Assembly (NCBI GenBank): GCA_900768075.1
Contig: CAAGBN010000024.1
Span: forward strand, 1 to 19,634
DNA: 19,634 nt
Source of the DNA: Clostridia bacterium
GTDB lineage: Bacteria; Bacillota; Clostridia; Oscillospirales; Acutalibacteraceae
Direction of reading: 5' to 3'
Part shown: piece after piece, positions 1 to 7,567 of the stretch
Layout of the letters: every line of letters begins with the position of its first letter
Position numbering within the stretch: the stretch's first letter is position 1
Notes under the pieces: model-generated
Database searches by the model: none
The model's input: the letters and a program-made list of their open reading frames with translations, nothing else
Told to the model about the DNA's origin: nothing
Position numbers and translations under genes: made by a program

Positions 1-30
1 CGGACGGCCAATGGCCGCCCCTACATTCAT
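1..30. repeat. Partial palindromic dispersed-type repeat at the window edge
   Basis: The first 20 bases contain an inverted repeat, GGACGGCC / GGCCGCCC around a short AAT spacer. On the minus strand it reads as a GTAGGGGCGG start followed by the hairpin. It lies just after the pyrI stop codon. Short GC-rich palindromes beginning GTAGGGGCG are familiar in intergenic regions of clostridial genomes, so I read this as one copy cut by the window edge. No U-tract is visible, so a terminator role cannot be claimed. Confidence 0.45.
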
Positions 31-37
31 TATTGAA

Positions 38-451
38 TTATGCTTTTGCCTCACAGTACATACATCTGTAAACTCTGTTTTCTTTGTCTGTGAGAGTGAA
101 AATCTGCTCGAGCTCCTGCTCACAGGAAGTGATACATCTGGGATTTTTGCAAGTGAGTACACCGTGGAGTGCTTCGGGGAGATCAACATTTCTCTTTTCC
201 ACGAGCTTGCCCTCACGGATAACGTCAATAGTTACACCGGGATCGATGTAGCCGAGAGCTTCAAGGTTGAGAGGAATATCACTGTCAATTTTGATGATAT
301 CCTTTTTGCCCATCTTCTTGCTGCTTACATTTTTGATGATAGCAACACTGCATTCAAGCTTATCAAAGCCTAAAAGCTTGTAAATTCTCATAGCATTACC
401 TGCTGTGATATGGTCAATAACAACGCCGTCTTTGATTGAATCTATATTCAT
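38..451 (-). CDS. pyrI: Aspartate carbamoyltransferase regulatory chain
   Basis: Non-catalytic, nucleotide-binding subunit of aspartate transcarbamoylase; 137 aa, slightly shorter than the E. coli chain (about 153). The N-terminal part matches the allosteric domain (a DGVVIDHI start and a GNAMRIYKLL helix). The C-terminal zinc domain shows four cysteines in family spacing: C101-x4-C106 and C130-x2-C133, plus an extra C110. In the family these cysteines bind the zinc that contacts the catalytic chain. It is the last visible gene of the pyr operon, 15 nt after pyrB, with a GGGAGG ribosome binding site 7 nt before the ATG. Its presence implies a PyrB6-PyrI6 enzyme under nucleotide feedback; this is inferred from the family. 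Confidence 0.95.
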   Translation of the reverse strand: MNIDSIKDGVVIDHITAGNAMRIYKLLGFDKLECSVAIIKNVSSKKMGKKDIIKIDSDIPLNLEALGYIDPGVTIDVIREGKLVEKRNVDLPEALHGVLTCKNPRCITSCEQELEQIFTLTDKENRVYRCMYCEAKA

Positions 452-466
452 TTTACTTCCTCCCTC

Positions 467-1387
467 TTATTCGGCATTTAAGCCGAGAAGCTTCATAATA
501 AGAGCCATTCTGATGTATTTGCCGTTGAGTGCCTGCTCAAAATAACAAGCTCTGGGATCATCGTCAACATCAACTGAAATCTCATTAACTCTGGGCAGGG
601 GGTGAAGTACAATAAGATCATCCTTAGCAGCCTTAAGCTTTTCAGCGTTAAGAATATAGCTGTCACGAAGTCTGATATATTCTTCTTCACTGAGGAAACG
701 CTCTTTCTGTACTCGTGTCATATAGAGTACATCAAGCTCGGGAAGTACAGCTTCAAGATTATCTGTCTGCACATATTCAACACCCTGCTTAACCATAACG
801 TCCTTTTTGATGTATGAGGGAAGCTTGAGCTCATCAGGTGAGATGAGAACAATCTTGATACCTGTGTAACGTGCAAGAGCAGTAATAAGTGAGTGTACTG
901 TTCTGCCGAACTTAAGGTCACCGCAGAAGCCGATTGTGAAATCCTTGAGTCTGCCCTTTTTACGGCTGATTGTAAGAAGGTCAGCAAGTGTCTGTGTGGG
1001 GTGATTATGACCGCCGTCACCTGCATTGATAACGGGAATCTTTGAGTTCATTGAAGCTACAAGGGGTGCACCCTCCTTGGGGTGACGCATAGCGATGATA
1101 TCTGCATAGCAGTTAACCATCTTTGTGGTATCAGCTACGCTTTCGCCCTTAGTTGCTGATGATGAGCCTGCATCGGAGAAGCCTAAAACGTGGCCGCCGA
1201 GCTCATACATAGCAGCTTCAAAGCTGAGTCTTGTTCTTGTTGAGGGCTCGAAGAAAAGTGTAGCAAGCTTCTTGCCGTGACAAACCTCGCTGTACTTTTT
1301 GGGATTAGCGATAATGTCGTTAGCTGTAGCAATAAGAGCATCGATTTCTTCTACTGATAAGTCAAGAATATTAATAACACTTCTCAT
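467..1387 (-). CDS. pyrB: Aspartate carbamoyltransferase catalytic chain
   Basis: Catalyses carbamoyl phosphate + aspartate to N-carbamoyl aspartate, the committed step of pyrimidine synthesis, in the cytosol. The 306 aa length is standard. Visible motifs are the carbamoyl-phosphate loop FFEPSTRTRLSFEAA (residues 45-59), RHPKEGAP, HNHPTQTLADLLT and HPLPRVNEI near the C-terminus, all characteristic of the ATCase branch of the transcarbamoylase family. The ATG overlaps the pyrE stop by one base (TAATG arrangement). An AGGTGG site lies 9 nt upstream, so translation is probably coupled to pyrE. Followed by pyrI, with which it should form the holoenzyme. Confidence 0.97.
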   Translation of the reverse strand: MRSVINILDLSVEEIDALIATANDIIANPKKYSEVCHGKKLATLFFEPSTRTRLSFEAAMYELGGHVLGFSDAGSSSATKGESVADTTKMVNCYADIIAMRHPKEGAPLVASMNSKIPVINAGDGGHNHPTQTLADLLTISRKKGRLKDFTIGFCGDLKFGRTVHSLITALARYTGIKIVLISPDELKLPSYIKKDVMVKQGVEYVQTDNLEAVLPELDVLYMTRVQKERFLSEEEYIRLRDSYILNAEKLKAAKDDLIVLHPLPRVNEISVDVDDDPRACYFEQALNGKYIRMALIMKLLGLNAE

Positions 1388-2025
1388 TATTTATTACCAC
1401 CTATCCAGCTTTCGTCTGAGGGATTATCTCTGAACTTGAGAAGACGAGCGATGTCTTCCTTTTCGATATAGCCTTCTTCAGCAGCGACTTCTGCAACTGC
1501 ATCGAGGTTTGAAAGTGAGTAGTTGATTACATCAGCTGCAGCCATTCTGTCGATACCCTTCTTCATACCGTATGTGAAGATTGAAGCTACACCGAGAACT
1601 TCAGCGCCTGCTTCACGAAGAACCTCTACAACCTCAAGAACGCTGCCGCCTGTTGAGATAAGGTCTTCAACAACTACAACCTTCTGCCCCTTTTCAAGCT
1701 TACCTTCGATCTGGTTGCCTCTGCCGTGGTCCTTGTGACCGCTTCTTACATAGCCCATAGGAAGGCCGAGGATGTGACCTACGATAGCAGCGTGAGCGAT
1801 ACCTGCAGTTGATGTACCCATAATAACTTCACATTCGGGATAGTACTTGAGGATAGTCTTTGCAAGACCTGTTTCTACGTCTGTACGTACAGCAGGTGAT
1901 GTGAGTGTGAGTCTGTTGTCACAGTAGATGGGGCTCTTGATTCCGCTTGCCCAAGTAAAAGGCTGCTGGGGACGAAGGAATACAGCTCCGATTGAAAGTA
2001 AATCTTTTGCGATGAGTTTTTCCAT
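1387..2025 (-). CDS. pyrE: Orotate phosphoribosyltransferase
   Basis: Transfers phosphoribose from PRPP to orotate to give OMP. I chose the ATG at 2023-2025 (212 aa, MEKLIAKDLL start), which agrees with the family N-terminus; AAAGGA lies upstream at a slightly long spacing of about 12 nt. The frame stays open further, to a GTG at 2076, but that extension is encoded by an inserted repeat and does not look like OPRT. The PRPP-binding motif is VVVVEDLISTGGSV, preceded by the conserved WASGIKSPIYCDNR segment near the N-terminus. It overlaps pyrB by one base. It is separated from pyrF by about 300 bp of structured repeats, unlike the tight packing elsewhere in the operon. Confidence 0.96.
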   Translation of the reverse strand: MEKLIAKDLLSIGAVFLRPQQPFTWASGIKSPIYCDNRLTLTSPAVRTDVETGLAKTILKYYPECEVIMGTSTAGIAHAAIVGHILGLPMGYVRSGHKDHGRGNQIEGKLEKGQKVVVVEDLISTGGSVLEVVEVLREAGAEVLGVASIFTYGMKKGIDRMAAADVINYSLSNLDAVAEVAAEEGYIEKEDIARLLKFRDNPSDESWIGGNK

Positions 2026-2062
2026 TTTTATATCAATCCTTTCGGTTTTAGTTACGTGTTTT

Positions 2063-2173
2063 ACTCCCTCAGTCACTTCGTGACAGCTCCCTCTGAGAGG
2101 GAGCCAAGTCTTTGCTCTTTTCTCGCCTCCCTCACTGAGGGAGGTGGCTTCGCAAAGCGAAGTCGGAGGGAGT
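2063..2173. repeat. MITE-like repeat with terminal inverted repeats and four hairpins
   Basis: A 111-bp element with perfect 8-bp terminal inverted repeats, ACTCCCTC (2063-2070) and GAGGGAGT (2166-2173). Inside are hairpins at 2072-2084 (GTCAC/GTGAC), 2086-2104 (GCTCCCTC/GAGGGAGC), 2126-2144 (CCTCCCTC/GAGGGAGG) and 2146-2164 (CTTCGC/GCGAAG core), each with a three-base loop. TGTTTT occurs at 2057-2062, abutting the left end, and again at 2175-2180, one base off the right end, so it may be a target duplication. I recall very similar CTCCCTCAGTCACTTCGTGA sequences scattered in clostridial genomes. It contains no ORF, so any mobility must be in trans. It sits inside the pyr transcript. Confidence 0.75.
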
Positions 2174-2192
2174 CTGTTTTATTTAAGTCTCT

Positions 2193-2311
2193 GCAAGAGG
2201 TGAGGCGGGGCTCCGCAGCCGAATGAAATTCGGCTCGAGGGCGCCCGCAGGGCGTCCTCGGAAATCTCCTTGCGATTTCGCGGAGCCCCGGACTGCAAGT
2301 CCACCTCTTGC
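2193..2311. repeat. Four-way-junction (cloverleaf-like) palindromic repeat, copy 1
   Basis: An outer 10-bp stem (GCAAGAGGTG 2193-2202 / CACCTCTTGC 2302-2311) encloses an 85-nt core, 2206-2290. The core has a perfect 11-bp basal stem (CGGGGCTCCGC 2206-2216 / GCGGAGCCCCG 2280-2290). Three arms then follow with no unpaired base between them: arm 1 2217-2235 (8 bp, loop GAA), arm 2 2236-2260 (11 bp with one G-T pair, loop GCA), arm 3 2261-2279 (6 bp, 7-base loop). A small hairpin, GACT/AGTC, sits at 2291-2301 between the two stems. It is not a tRNA. The partner copy is at 7568-7652. Confidence 0.85.
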
Positions 2312-2324
2312 CTTCTTTAATTTA

Positions 2325-3023
2325 TCAATCTACAAATTCAGCGATGCATCTCTCATATGCTGCAACGGGATCAGCTGCTGCAGTGATGGGTCTGCCTACT
2401 ACGATATAGTCTGAGCCGATTTTCTTAGCCTGTTCAGGAGTCATAACTCTCTTCTGGTCGCCAATATCGCCGTCTGCGAAACGTACACCGGGAGTAATTG
2501 TAAGGAAGTCCTTACCGCAGGTGTCGTGTACCTTGCCTGCTTCAAGGGGTGAGCATACAACACCGTCAAGACCTGCATCAGCAGCGTTCTTAGCATAGTG
2601 CATTACTACCTTGTCGATAGGCTCTTTGATAAGAAGATCGTTTTCCATGCTTTCCTGATCTGTTGATGTAAGCTGTGTTACAGCGATGAGGAGAGGTCTT
2701 GTGCCGTCTTCTCTTGTGAGACCCTCAAGAGCAGCTTCCATCATACGCTTTGTGCCGCCTGCGTGAAGGTTTGTGATATCAACGTCAAGATTTGAAAGAA
2801 CATTCATTGACTTTTTAACTGTATTGGGAATATCGTGAAGCTTAAGGTCAAGGAAAATCTTATGGCCTCTTGCCTTGATTTCTTTTACAATCTGGGGACC
2901 TTCTGCATAGAAAAGCTCCATACCGATTTTTACGAAAGGCTTTCTGCCCTGAAACTTGTCAAGGAATGAAAGTACCTCTTCTTTGCTGCTGAAATCGCAA
3001 GCAACAATTACATCTCTACCCAT
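2325..3023 (-). CDS. pyrF: Orotidine 5'-phosphate decarboxylase
   Basis: Decarboxylates OMP to UMP, the last step of the pathway. The protein has 232 aa, usual for the short bacterial group. It starts MGRDVIVACDF and carries the catalytic DLKLHDIPNT motif, with D59, K61 and D64 forming the Asp-Lys-Asp array. The phosphate-binding end is seen as TPGVRF and, near the C-terminus, DYIVVGRPITAA. The ATG shares one base with the pyrD stop (TAATG) and has GGAGGTG upstream, so it is translationally coupled to pyrD. Downstream, instead of the next gene, come two repeat elements that separate it from pyrE. Confidence 0.97.
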   Translation of the reverse strand: MGRDVIVACDFSSKEEVLSFLDKFQGRKPFVKIGMELFYAEGPQIVKEIKARGHKIFLDLKLHDIPNTVKKSMNVLSNLDVDITNLHAGGTKRMMEAALEGLTREDGTRPLLIAVTQLTSTDQESMENDLLIKEPIDKVVMHYAKNAADAGLDGVVCSPLEAGKVHDTCGKDFLTITPGVRFADGDIGDQKRVMTPEQAKKIGSDYIVVGRPITAAADPVAAYERCIAEFVD

Positions 3024-3934
3024 TAGTGAGCACCTCCGATAATTTCATTTAAGTCTGAGATATTATATTTTTCCATTGTCGCCGGAAGATCGTTTATGAT
3101 ATCACGGCAAGCAAAGGGATTTACTAAGTTAGCCGCACCGACCTGAACTGCAGTAGCACCTGCAAGCATCATTTCGATGACATCTTTAGCTGATGAGATA
3201 CCGCCCATGCCTACAATGGGGATATTCACCTTTTCGTATACCTGATAAACAGCTCTGAGAGCTACGGGGAGAATTGCAGGACCTGAGAAGCCACCCATCT
3301 TATTAGCGATAACGGGCTTCTTTGTCTTAAGGTCAATTCTCATACCGAGAAGAGTATTTATCATACTGATACCGTCTGCGCCTGCCTCTTCACAAGCCAT
3401 AGCGATTTCGGTTATATCTGTAACATTAGGTGTAAGCTTTGCAAGTACGGGCTTATTTACCACCTGCTTTACAGCCTTGATAACCTCTGCAGCACCCTCT
3501 GCTGATACACCGAAGTTTTTACCGCCTGCGTGAAGATTGGGACAGCTGATATTGATTTCGAGAATACCTACCTGCTCTTCCTTATCAAGAAGTGAAGCAC
3601 ATTTCTGATATTCTTCTATTGAGAAACCGCCTACATTGGCGATAACCTTTTTGTTATACACAGCCTTAAGCTTTGGAAGCTCCTGACTGATAACCTTCTC
3701 TACACCGGGATTCTGCAGACCTACTGAGTTAATCATACCCATTGTGCATTCTGCAATTCGGGGTGTGGGGTTGCCGAAACGGCTTTCTAAGGTTGTACCC
3801 TTGAATGAGATTGAGCCGAGGCAATTGATATCGTAAAGCTCTGCATATTCATAGCCGAAGCCGAATGTACCTGAAGCAGGGATAACGGGATTATCAAGCT
3901 CTAAGCCCAAAAGATTAATCTTTGTGTTTACCAT
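3023..3934 (-). CDS. pyrD: Dihydroorotate dehydrogenase B (NAD+), catalytic subunit
   Basis: FMN enzyme oxidising dihydroorotate to orotate. The 303 aa length, the catalytic cysteine C131 in NISCPNLHAGG and the neighbouring pyrK mark it as class 1B, which passes electrons to NAD+ through PyrK; classes 1A and 2 use fumarate or quinones. Other family segments are ASGTFGFGYEY near the N-terminus, NSVGLQNPG, and the phosphate/FMN-binding GMGGISSAKDVIEMMLAGATAVQVG near the C-terminus. The ATG overlaps the end of pyrK by 7 nt. This tight overlap fits equal synthesis of the two subunits. Confidence 0.97.
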   Translation of the reverse strand: MVNTKINLLGLELDNPVIPASGTFGFGYEYAELYDINCLGSISFKGTTLESRFGNPTPRIAECTMGMINSVGLQNPGVEKVISQELPKLKAVYNKKVIANVGGFSIEEYQKCASLLDKEEQVGILEINISCPNLHAGGKNFGVSAEGAAEVIKAVKQVVNKPVLAKLTPNVTDITEIAMACEEAGADGISMINTLLGMRIDLKTKKPVIANKMGGFSGPAILPVALRAVYQVYEKVNIPIVGMGGISSAKDVIEMMLAGATAVQVGAANLVNPFACRDIINDLPATMEKYNISDLNEIIGGAH

Positions 3935-4659
3935 ATTATCTCCTCCCTTTCAAGCACGGGGCCGTCTTTACAGATTCTCTTGTTGCCGTATTTTGTCTTA
4001 CAGCTGCAGCCCATACAAGCACCGAAGCCACAGCCCATTCTTTCCTCAAAGCTGTACTGACCACTTGTTACGGCAGTATTTTCGATAGCCTTGAACATAG
4101 GCATAGGACCGCAGGTATAGAAGTATGTATAGCTCATATCCCTCAGCGCATCTGTTACGAAGCCCTTGATTCCTACTGAGCCGTCAACTGTTGTGACATA
4201 GGTTTCTGCGCCGATTGCTTCGAAGTCCTCTTTGCAGAAAATTTCGCTTTCTTTATTGAAGCCGAGGATAACCTTTACCTTTTTACCCTGGGCAATAAGT
4301 CTCTTTGCAAGACCGAACATAGGAGGAATACCGACACCACCACCGATAAGCACGGGCTCATCGCCACTCTTTGACATATCGAAGCCGTTGCCGAGACCTG
4401 TGAGAACATCGCATTTGTAGCCTGCTTCCCACTTTGCCATTTTTTCAGTACCCTCACCTACTACCTTGTAGATAATAGTGATTGTTGTATCATCCCAGTC
4501 AAAAATTGAAATAGGACGTCTAAGATAGAGCCCCTCAACTGTCAGATTGACAAACTGACCGGGTGCTGTGATAGCTGATGAATCACCCTCGAGGACCATT
4601 TTATAAACACTGTCTGTCAGAGCGGTATTGCTCACTACAGTATAAATTCCTTGTTTCAT
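3928..4659 (-). CDS. pyrK: Dihydroorotate dehydrogenase electron transfer subunit
   Basis: FAD and [2Fe-2S] subunit that takes electrons from PyrD and reduces NAD+; 243 aa. The FAD-binding motif LRRPISIF lies near residue 50 and the nucleotide-binding GGGVGIPPM near residue 110. The cluster ligands are at the C-terminus in the order C210-x4-C215-x2-C218-x11-C230, the PyrK pattern. It starts 12 nt after pyrC, with AGGAGA upstream of the ATG, and overlaps pyrD by 7 nt. It belongs to the ferredoxin-NADP reductase-like family; the pyrD neighbour makes the pyrimidine assignment secure. Confidence 0.96.
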   Translation of the reverse strand: MKQGIYTVVSNTALTDSVYKMVLEGDSSAITAPGQFVNLTVEGLYLRRPISIFDWDDTTITIIYKVVGEGTEKMAKWEAGYKCDVLTGLGNGFDMSKSGDEPVLIGGGVGIPPMFGLAKRLIAQGKKVKVILGFNKESEIFCKEDFEAIGAETYVTTVDGSVGIKGFVTDALRDMSYTYFYTCGPMPMFKAIENTAVTSGQYSFEERMGCGFGACMGCSCKTKYGNKRICKDGPVLEREEIIW

Positions 4660-4671
4660 TTTGTACTCTCC

Positions 4672-5910
4672 TTAAAATATTTCCTTACCGCCGATATAGG
4701 TGTGCATAATCTTTCCCTTGACCTTATAGCCTTCAAAGGGAGTTGCCTTGCCCATTGAGTAAAACTCATCGGGGTTAATCTCATATTCTGCATCAAGGTC
4801 GATAACAGTAAAATCTGCACTCTGACCCTCATCAGTACCGCCACCGATACCGAAGCGTTTTCTGGGATTGATGCTCATAAGCTCTATAAGCTTTTCAAGT
4901 GTGATTATACCTGTTTCAACAAAGTGTGTATACATAAGCGGGAAAGCTGTCTCAATACCTACAACACCCATCATACTCTTTTCAAGGCCTCTGCCCTTTT
5001 CTTCAGCTGAGTGGGGTGCGTGGTCAGTAGCTATCATATCGATTGTGCCGTCCTTGATACCCTCAATAAGAGCAAGTCTGTCTTCCTTGCTTCTGAGAGG
5101 CGGATTCATCTTGAATCTGCCGTGCTCCTGCAGGTCACTGTCATCAAGGATAAGATAGTGAGGACCTGTTTCGCAGGTTACATCTATACCCTTTGCTTTA
5201 GCCTGACGGATAATCTCAACGCTCTCTTTGGTTGAGATGTGGCATACGTGATAGCTGCAGCCTGTATTTTCAACAAGCTTTAAGTCTCTTTCAATCTGTT
5301 TCCATTCACTTTCAGAGCAGATGCCTCTGTGGCCGTGAGCCTTGGCATATTCTCCGTCGTGGATGTAACCGCCCTTAAGCAGGTCATTGACCTCACAGTG
5401 AGCAACTATCATCTTGCCGAGAGCCTTAGCTTTAAGCATAGCCTGCTCTATCATTTCGTCGCTCTGCACACCTCTGCCATCATCTGAAAATGCGATGACA
5501 TCCTTAGCCATACCCTCCATATCACTGAGCTTTTCGCCCATCTGACCGACAGTTATTGAGCCGTAAGGATACACGTGTATGCAGGCATCCTTTTCGATTA
5601 TATCCAGCTGTTGTCTGAGATTTTCTGTGCTGTCGGGCACGGGGTTGAGGTTGGGCATTGAGCATACGGCAGTGTAGCCACCGTGAGCTGAAGCAAGTGT
5701 GCCTGACTTTATTGTCTCTTTATAAGAAAAACCCGGCTCACGCAAATGAACATGTACATCTGCGAAACCGGGAAAAATATACATACCGTCAAAGGAAATA
5801 ATATCCCCTTGTGCATCATTTTCTGAAACAACAACAGAATTTTCAGTAACCAACGGAAGTGATGATAAACAGCCGTTTTTGTAAATTGCCTTGGCTTTGA
5901 ACGTTCTCAT
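4672..5910 (-). CDS. pyrC: Dihydroorotase
   Basis: Cyclises N-carbamoyl aspartate to dihydroorotate. At 412 aa it is a type I (Gram-positive, multidomain-like) dihydroorotase of the amidohydrolase superfamily. Metal ligands appear as DVHVHLREPG (H53, H55); FSDDGRG, VAHCEV, CHIST and ATDHAPHS supply the later ligands and substrate contacts. All key positions look intact. It is the first gene of the operon. AGGAGG stands 6 nt before the ATG, and a strong promoter and structured leader lie upstream. The gene order pyrC-K-D-F-E-B-I differs from the classical Bacillus pyr order. Confidence 0.96.
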   Translation of the reverse strand: MRTFKAKAIYKNGCLSSLPLVTENSVVVSENDAQGDIISFDGMYIFPGFADVHVHLREPGFSYKETIKSGTLASAHGGYTAVCSMPNLNPVPDSTENLRQQLDIIEKDACIHVYPYGSITVGQMGEKLSDMEGMAKDVIAFSDDGRGVQSDEMIEQAMLKAKALGKMIVAHCEVNDLLKGGYIHDGEYAKAHGHRGICSESEWKQIERDLKLVENTGCSYHVCHISTKESVEIIRQAKAKGIDVTCETGPHYLILDDSDLQEHGRFKMNPPLRSKEDRLALIEGIKDGTIDMIATDHAPHSAEEKGRGLEKSMMGVVGIETAFPLMYTHFVETGIITLEKLIELMSINPRKRFGIGGGTDEGQSADFTVIDLDAEYEINPDEFYSMGKATPFEGYKVKGKIMHTYIGGKEIF

Positions 5911-6010
5911 AATCTACCTCCTGAATTTATAAAAAAATAACCCTGTGCAAGGAAGCCTACACTTCGTTACAACGAGGTTAATTGCAAGGAACCTTGCCAA
6001 AATTCACATT
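5911..6010 (-). promoter_or_regulatory. pyr operon leader with alternative pairings (possible attenuator)
   Basis: A leader of about 100 nt lies between the predicted start and the pyrC AUG. In transcript order it holds GCAAGG (5997-5992), a first CCUUGC (5989-5984), UAACC (5980-5976), a small hairpin around 5973-5962, a second CCUUGC (5952-5947), GGUUA (5942-5938) and then seven U (5937-5931). GCAAGG can pair with either CCUUGC, and UAACC can pair with GGUUA directly before the U-run. This looks like competing terminator and antiterminator folds. I saw no PyrR-type binding loop and no credible leader peptide, so the regulator is unknown. Confidence 0.45.
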
Positions 6011-6016
6011 TAAGTC

Positions 6017-6045
6017 ATTTTAACATAGCACACTGAAAATGTCAA
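6017..6045 (-). promoter_or_regulatory. pyr operon promoter
   Basis: On the minus strand, -35 TTGACA (6045-6040), a 17-bp spacer and -10 TAAAAT (6022-6017). This is a near-consensus housekeeping promoter pointing at pyrC, with transcription expected to start near 6010. Confidence 0.85.
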
Positions 6046-6088
6046 TGTAAAAACCGATATTAACAAAAGTTTTATTTTTAATTCCAAA

Positions 6089-6121
6089 TAAAAAACTGTA
6101 CTCCCGATTACACGGGAGTAC
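6089..6121 (-). terminator. Terminator of the PHP-domain gene
   Basis: A 9-bp stem, GTACTCCCG/CGGGAGTAC (6098-6106 / 6113-6121), with a 6-base loop, followed on the minus strand by AGTTTTTTATTT. It lies 16 nt after the stop codon of the gene ending at 6137 and ahead of the pyr promoter. Confidence 0.9.
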
Positions 6122-6136
6122 GAAACTAATATCCTG

Positions 6137-7489
6137 TTATATCATTCTGTAAAGCTCGACGATTATTGTCCAGAATCTTGAGCTTCTGAGCATAAATATG
6201 AACTGCTCTGCAACAGTAGCAAAATTGATTTTCTTATCATAAGAAACAATCTCACTGCCATCATCGATAATAAGGGCCTGAGTAAGACAAAGTCCTCCCT
6301 TGCCGAAAGCCTCTGCTCTTACATATGAGAAGTTTTCTGCACCCTCAACAGCATCAAGGTCTAATGTTACCTCATCATTGCCGATAGCACCCTTATAAAT
6401 AACCTTACCGTCAGCGATAAACTGAACTGTGTGAGCATTGTCTGCAGTTACTGTTATCTTGTGTCCGTCAACCTGAACCTTTGTGAAAACCGGATAAGGC
6501 AGACCTGAATTTCTCACATCAAATTCTTTTTCGGGTCCGATAATATCATTGCCTCGTCTGAGTGATCTTGTAACAAGGAATGATGCGCCTGTCTGCATAG
6601 TTTCCTTAATGTTTTCAACCGTATTCTCTTCCATCATAAAGATGCTGAATGAGCTGTCAATATTATCAAGAGTATGAGCATCAGTATTACTGAAGCCGAT
6701 AACATTTTTACCGTAAGGTAATGTGTACATAAGAAGATTATCCCAAAGAATTCTATCGTAGGGTGTTACACTGTTTTTCTCGTTGAAAACCTCCATACCA
6801 AGGCAGGTATCATATTCAAGAAGAATATCACCGAAAAATTTGATATTTTCAGCGTCACTGACAGCTGCGATGTTATTGTTGCTTTCCAGCCAGTCACCGG
6901 GATGATTGATTATAGAAAGTCCACCGTTCTTCTGAGTGAATTTTATAGCCTGCTCAAAGCCATTTTCTGTTCCGCCAAAGCCGTTTCCTTTTCCGTCAGG
7001 CAGGAAGAAAGCATTGACATGTGCCTTTGTGAGAGTGAGATTATTAAGCTCGTTACCACCTGTTACACAGGTCATTTTCTTGTTTCTGACTGTTCCGTCA
7101 TAAAGAGGATATGTGCCCGTTGTAATGCCCGCAAATTCTTCATCCGTCAGGTGTGCAACGGTTTTGCCTGAAAGCTTCTGATAAGCATAAAGCAAAAGCT
7201 TCGGCTGCTCCTCATTCCAGGCTCTGCCTGTTATACCGTGGTCAGTATTTGCAAGAAAGTCGTAATCCTGATTGTAGTATTCCTTAACCATAGTTGCAAG
7301 GTCGATATCAGCATCACTGTAGGTTGAGTGTGAGTGAAGAGTGCCTTTATATGCACCCCAGGCACTGTCACCCTCCCATATCACCTCGCTGTAGGGGGAA
7401 AGGATTGTGTAGTCCTTTGCACTTGCTGTGAAAATGCACAGTGAGCCTAAAAGGCAAAGGCATAATAAAAGGCTGATTGTTTTCTTCAT
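6137..7489 (-). CDS. Secreted PHP-domain metallohydrolase
   Basis: 450 aa with a clear signal peptide (residues 1-24, ending TASA). The PHP-type metal site can be traced: H52 and H54 in LHSHSTYSD, D83-H84 in NTDHG, E147 in GGNELNN, H157, H196 in NHPGDW, and D270/H272 in SNTDAHT. PHP proteins use two or three metals to hydrolyse phosphoesters. Exported single-domain relatives (CehA/McbA-like or tagged only as PHP-domain proteins) have mostly unknown substrates, so none is named here. After residue about 340 there is a small beta-rich domain. The protein ends in a hydrophobic, aromatic tail of about 25 residues. AAGGAGG lies 8 nt before the ATG. It is monocistronic, with its own promoter and terminator. 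Confidence 0.85.
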   Translation of the reverse strand: MKKTISLLLCLCLLGSLCIFTASAKDYTILSPYSEVIWEGDSAWGAYKGTLHSHSTYSDADIDLATMVKEYYNQDYDFLANTDHGITGRAWNEEQPKLLLYAYQKLSGKTVAHLTDEEFAGITTGTYPLYDGTVRNKKMTCVTGGNELNNLTLTKAHVNAFFLPDGKGNGFGGTENGFEQAIKFTQKNGGLSIINHPGDWLESNNNIAAVSDAENIKFFGDILLEYDTCLGMEVFNEKNSVTPYDRILWDNLLMYTLPYGKNVIGFSNTDAHTLDNIDSSFSIFMMEENTVENIKETMQTGASFLVTRSLRRGNDIIGPEKEFDVRNSGLPYPVFTKVQVDGHKITVTADNAHTVQFIADGKVIYKGAIGNDEVTLDLDAVEGAENFSYVRAEAFGKGGLCLTQALIIDDGSEIVSYDKKINFATVAEQFIFMLRSSRFWTIIVELYRMI

Positions 7490-7517
7490 AGTAAATTCCT
7501 CCTTTACTTACAGACTC

Positions 7518-7546
7518 ATTATAAAACAATTTTTCTTTGAAAGCAA
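7518..7546 (-). promoter_or_regulatory. Promoter of the PHP-domain gene
   Basis: Minus strand -35 TTGCTT (7546-7541), 17-bp spacer, -10 TATAAT (7523-7518). The -10 is perfect and the -35 moderate. Confidence 0.75.
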
Positions 7547-7567
7547 GATGAATTTTTCAGTTTGCAC

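Noticed and set aside
11..373. Plus-strand ORF opposite pyrI
   Set aside because: It is an antisense reading of pyrI with no ribosome binding site. The pyrI reading has family motifs and zinc cysteines.
2026..2076. Longer pyrE starting at the GTG at 2076
   Set aside because: The extra 17 residues are encoded partly by the inserted MITE-like repeat, have no ribosome binding site and do not match the OPRT N-terminus. The ATG at 2025 does.
2193..2311. tRNA or tmRNA-like gene, because of the cloverleaf shape
   Set aside because: No anticodon loop, T-loop consensus or CCA end. Arms have triloops and stems longer than tRNA arms, and the second copy shares shape but not sequence.
5911..6010. PyrR binding site in the pyr leader
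   Set aside because: The conserved purine-rich loop expected for PyrR sites was not found, and no pyrR gene lies in the window.
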